From Streptomyces resistomycificus (lineage in GTDB: Bacteria > Actinomycetota > Actinomycetes > Streptomycetales > Streptomycetaceae): DNA of 64,000 nucleotides. Below, piece after piece: positions 61,759-64,000 of this stretch. The stretch lies in contig NZ_KQ948991.1 of NCBI RefSeq assembly GCF_001514265.1, forward strand, positions 161,060-225,059, read 5' to 3'. Positions within the stretch are counted from its first letter, which is position 1, and each line of letters opens with the position of its first letter. Position numbers and translations under genes: made by a program. The notes under the pieces were generated by a model. It was not told the DNA's origin. It did not search any database and saw nothing but the letters and a program-made list of their open reading frames with translations.

Positions 61759-62256
61759 CTACCGCCGGCCGAAGGTCTTGTCGCGGTGGACGCGCCAGCG
61801 GTCCATCATCGCCGTCAGCTCGCCCCCCATGAACTCGAAGAAGGCGAGGGTCTCCGCGAGTCTGCGCCCAGCCGGGGTCTCGGCGCCGAGGCCCGTGACG
61901 CCCTCGCCCAGGGCGTCCTCCCAGCGCTTGATGATGACCTCGCGGTTGGTGATCGCCTCGTACCACTGGTCGCTGTGCACCCGGTACCGCTCCCGCCGGG
62001 AGCCCGGTTCCCGCTCCCGCGACACCAGCCGGACCTGTGCCAGATAGCGCACCGCCCCGGACACGGCCGCGGGGCTGATCTGCAGCTGTTCGCCCAGCTC
62101 GGCGGAGGTCAGGGCGCCCGCGTCGGAGGCGAGCAGCGCGGCGAAGACCCGGGCCGGCATGCGCGGCATCCCGGCCTCGACGAGCTGCGCCGCGAAGCGC
62201 TCGACAAACCGCGAGACCGCCCCGGGATCCCGCTCGGCATCCTTCGTCTCCGCCAT
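61759..62256 (-). CDS. GbsR/MarR family transcriptional regulator
   Basis: A 165-residue winged-helix protein. MPRMPARVFAALLASDAGALTSAELGEQLQISPAAVSGAVRYLAQVRLVSREREPGSRRERYRV is the DNA-binding core of the GbsR-type subgroup. It is divergent from an ABC exporter and probably represses it; the 104-bp gap contains GAACG-N7-CGTTC at 62338-62354. ATG 62256. Confidence 0.88.
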   Translation of the reverse strand: MAETKDAERDPGAVSRFVERFAAQLVEAGMPRMPARVFAALLASDAGALTSAELGEQLQISPAAVSGAVRYLAQVRLVSREREPGSRRERYRVHSDQWYEAITNREVIIKRWEDALGEGVTGLGAETPAGRRLAETLAFFEFMGGELTAMMDRWRVHRDKTFGRR

Positions 62257-62360
62257 GCCTCGATCATCTCCCCTGGTCAGCCGCTCCCAATGGAGTCTAA
62301 CGGTGATTTTGATGGTTCCTTAACTTCACAAATTTCTGAACGAAGCGTACGTTCTGAAGC

Positions 62361-63356
62361 ATGACGAAGGCAAACTCCGCTATCGAGGTATCCGGACTGC
62401 ACAAGTCGTTCGGCAAAACGCACGCGCTCGACGGCCTCGACCTGGTCGTCGAGACCGGTGAGGTCCACGGCTTCCTCGGCCCCAACGGCGCCGGGAAGTC
62501 CACCACCGTCCGCGTCCTGCTCGGCCTGCTGCGCGCCGACTCTGGCGCCGCGCAGGTGCTCGGCCGCGATCCCTGGACGGATGCCGTGGAACTGCACCGG
62601 CATCTCGCCTACGTCCCCGGAGACGTCGAGCTGTGGCCCACCCTCACCGGGGGCGAGGCCATCGACCTGCTCGCTCGGCTGCATGATGGGGGCCGCGCGC
62701 AGCGCGTCAGGCAGGGTGGTGGCGGGCGACGGGCGGGCGGCATCAACAAGCAGCGCCGGGCCGAGCTCATCGAGCGCTTCGACTTGGACCCGACCAAGAA
62801 GGGCCGCGCCTACTCCAAGGGCAACCGGCAGAAGGTCGCCATCGTCGCCGCGCTCGCCTCCGACGCCGAGCTGCTACTCCTCGACGAGCCGACCGCGGGT
62901 CTGGACCCGCTGATGGAGGTCGTCTTCCAGGACGTCATCGTCGAGGCCAAGGCGGCCGGCAAGACCGTGCTGCTGTCCAGCCACATCCTGGCCCAGGTGG
63001 AGAAACTCGCCGACCGCGTGAGCATCATCCGGCTCGGCCGGATCGTGCAGTCCGGCACGCTCAGCGAGATGCGGCACCTGACCCGCACCACCATCGAGGC
63101 GGAGACCGAACGCCCCGCCGCCGGCCTGGACGCACTGCCCGGCATCCACGACCTGCAGACCCTCGACGCCGACGCCGGCCGGGTCCGGTTCGCCGTCGAC
63201 GGCGGCCACGTCGACCGCGCGGTGCGCAAGCTCACCGAGTTCGGCATCCGCAGCCTCATCAGCCACCCACCGACGCTGGAGGAGCTCATGCTCCGGCACT
63301 ACGGCGACGAGCTCGCCGCCAACGGCCACTCCGGCAACGGCAACGGAGCCGTGTGA
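62361..63356 (+). CDS. ABC transporter ATP-binding protein (drug-exporter type)
   Basis: A 331-residue ATPase. Walker A is GPNGAGKST at 40-48; the signature motif is YSKGNRQK in place of LSGGQ, a form common to actinobacterial exporters; Walker B is [13 protein letters not shown]; the H-loop is SSHIL. A Gly/Arg-rich insertion at about 108-128 ([19 protein letters not shown]) is unlike the rest of the gene. The stop overlaps the permease start by one base (TGATG). GbsR-type regulator is divergent. Confidence 0.92.
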   Translation: MTKANSAIEVSGLHKSFGKTHALDGLDLVVETGEVHGFLGPNGAGKSTTVRVLLGLLRADSGAAQVLGRDPWTDAVELHRHLAYVPGDVELWPTLTGGEAIDLLARLHDGGRAQRVRQGGGGRRAGGINKQRRAELIERFDLDPTKKGRAYSKGNRQKVAIVAALASDAELLLLDEPTAGLDPLMEVVFQDVIVEAKAAGKTVLLSSHILAQVEKLADRVSIIRLGRIVQSGTLSEMRHLTRTTIEAETERPAAGLDALPGIHDLQTLDADAGRVRFAVDGGHVDRAVRKLTEFGIRSLISHPPTLEELMLRHYGDELAANGHSGNGNGAV

Positions 63357-64000
63357 TGACCACCGCCACCGTCAAAAAGGCCCCAGCACGCACCGCGCCC
63401 GTCACGGGCGGCAACGGTCTGGCGGGGACCCGCACCCTGATCCGCTTCAACCTGCGCCGGGACCGCGTACGGCTGCCGGTGTGGACCCTCGCCCTGTTCC
63501 TCGGCACGATCGCGACCGCCAACAACTACAAGGAGCTGTACGCCGACCCCGAGGACCGCGCCGGCGTCGCCAAGACCATGGACGGTCCTGCCGGACTCGC
63601 CATGTCGGGGCCGAGCCGCTACCTCACCGACTACAACTTCGGCTCGATGCTGGGCCACCAGATGCTCGGCTTCATGGCCGTGCTCGTCGGCCTGATGAGC
63701 GTCCTCGTCATCACCCGGCACACCCGTGCCGAGGAGGAGACCAACCGGGCCGAGCTGGTGCGCTCCACCGTCGTGGGCCGCCACTCCCACCTCGCGGCCG
63801 CCCTGTCCGTGGCCGTCATCGCCAACCTGGTGCTGGCGCTGCTGCTGGCCGTCGGACTCGCGGGTGCGGGCATCGACGGCATCGACGGCACCGGCTCGCT
63901 GCTCTACGGCCTCGGCCACGCGGCCGTCGGCATCGTCTTCGCCACCGTCGCCGCGATCACCGTCCAGATGACGGCGCACACTCGCGGCGCCTCCGGCATG
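63356..64000 (+). CDS. ABC transporter permease, truncated by the window end
   Basis: The first 215 residues of a permease; the frame is open through base 64000. It starts [20 protein letters not shown], then RDRVRLPVWTLALFLGTIATANNY (first helix), further hydrophobic segments at about 105-125, 148-170 and 178-200, and RHTRAEEETNRAELVRSTVVGRHS between. This matches the long (about 530-residue) actinobacterial drug-exporter permeases. The ATG at 63356 overlaps the stop of the ATPase gene, so the two form one operon. Confidence 0.88.
   Translation, partial: MTTATVKKAPARTAPVTGGNGLAGTRTLIRFNLRRDRVRLPVWTLALFLGTIATANNYKELYADPEDRAGVAKTMDGPAGLAMSGPSRYLTDYNFGSMLGHQMLGFMAVLVGLMSVLVITRHTRAEEETNRAELVRSTVVGRHSHLAAALSVAVIANLVLALLLAVGLAGAGIDGIDGTGSLLYGLGHAAVGIVFATVAAITVQMTAHTRGASGM

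Noticed and set aside
1..64000. CRISPR arrays, insertion sequences and prophage genes
   Set aside because: The repeats present are few, short and not regularly spaced with unique spacers; no transposase, integrase or phage structural protein was recognised.

Overview
The window looks like a piece of a Streptomyces chromosome. The DNA is very GC-rich with strong third-position GC bias, GTG starts are common, and it carries a WhiB-like regulator matching WblA (SCO3579 of S. coelicolor). The order arsA-like pair / wblA / class A PBP, then asd-ask, recR-ybaB and purA fits the conserved Streptomyces core. The species cannot be fixed from the sequence.

Layout. 1-9.4 kb is core: a RidA-like protein with a DUF4177 protein, two ArsA/Get3-type ATPases, wblA, a divergent class A penicillin-binding protein, a YqeY-domain protein, a metallophosphoesterase and a Pr6Pr membrane protein. 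A tRNA-Pro(CGG) at 9469-9542, ending in a perfect 38-bp palindrome, opens an accessory stretch (to about 16.8 kb) with an orphan membrane protein, a CGNR regulator divergent from an MBL hydrolase across five phased operator-like repeats, and a 1327-residue nSTAND1/WD40 protein. 17-29 kb holds an amidohydrolase, a nucleotidyltransferase remnant, a Ser/Thr kinase, a permease/TIGR03943 pair, a two-domain TrkA-N protein, an S9 peptidase, SURF1 and a SigE-family sigma factor coupled to a membrane protein. 29.6-45.4 kb holds asd-ask, a two-component system, small secreted and membrane proteins, DUF5063-recR-ybaB, a SLATT protein, a second Ser/Thr kinase, a MarR/DJ-1 pair, an aminotransferase and a GntR regulator.

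The most interesting locus is 45.5-54.5 kb, a FxSxx-COOH (Fxs) ribosomal-peptide system. The precursor fxsA is divergent from a leftward operon of TIR-like FxsC, a giant FxsT (ParA-like ATPase, TIR-like, NB-ARC, TPR), a radical SAM/SPASM enzyme of the FxsB type, and a separate protein fusing the HEXXH peptide-modification domain to an aminoglycoside N(3)-acetyltransferase-like domain. FxsB and HEXXH are split and joined by an ATGA overlap. The precursor ends FQSALSDL, three residues beyond the usual FxSxx end. The TIR, STAND and TPR parts suggest a sensing or conflict role for the peptide, but that is inference.

54.7-64 kb holds purA, a diacylglycerol-kinase-like protein with degenerate motifs, a Uma2 nuclease-like protein, ethanolamine ammonia-lyase eutBC divergent from an APC permease, a GbsR/MarR regulator, and an ABC exporter cut off by the window end. 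Many intergenic gaps carry short, mutually unrelated tandem repeats, and several genes appear leaderless.
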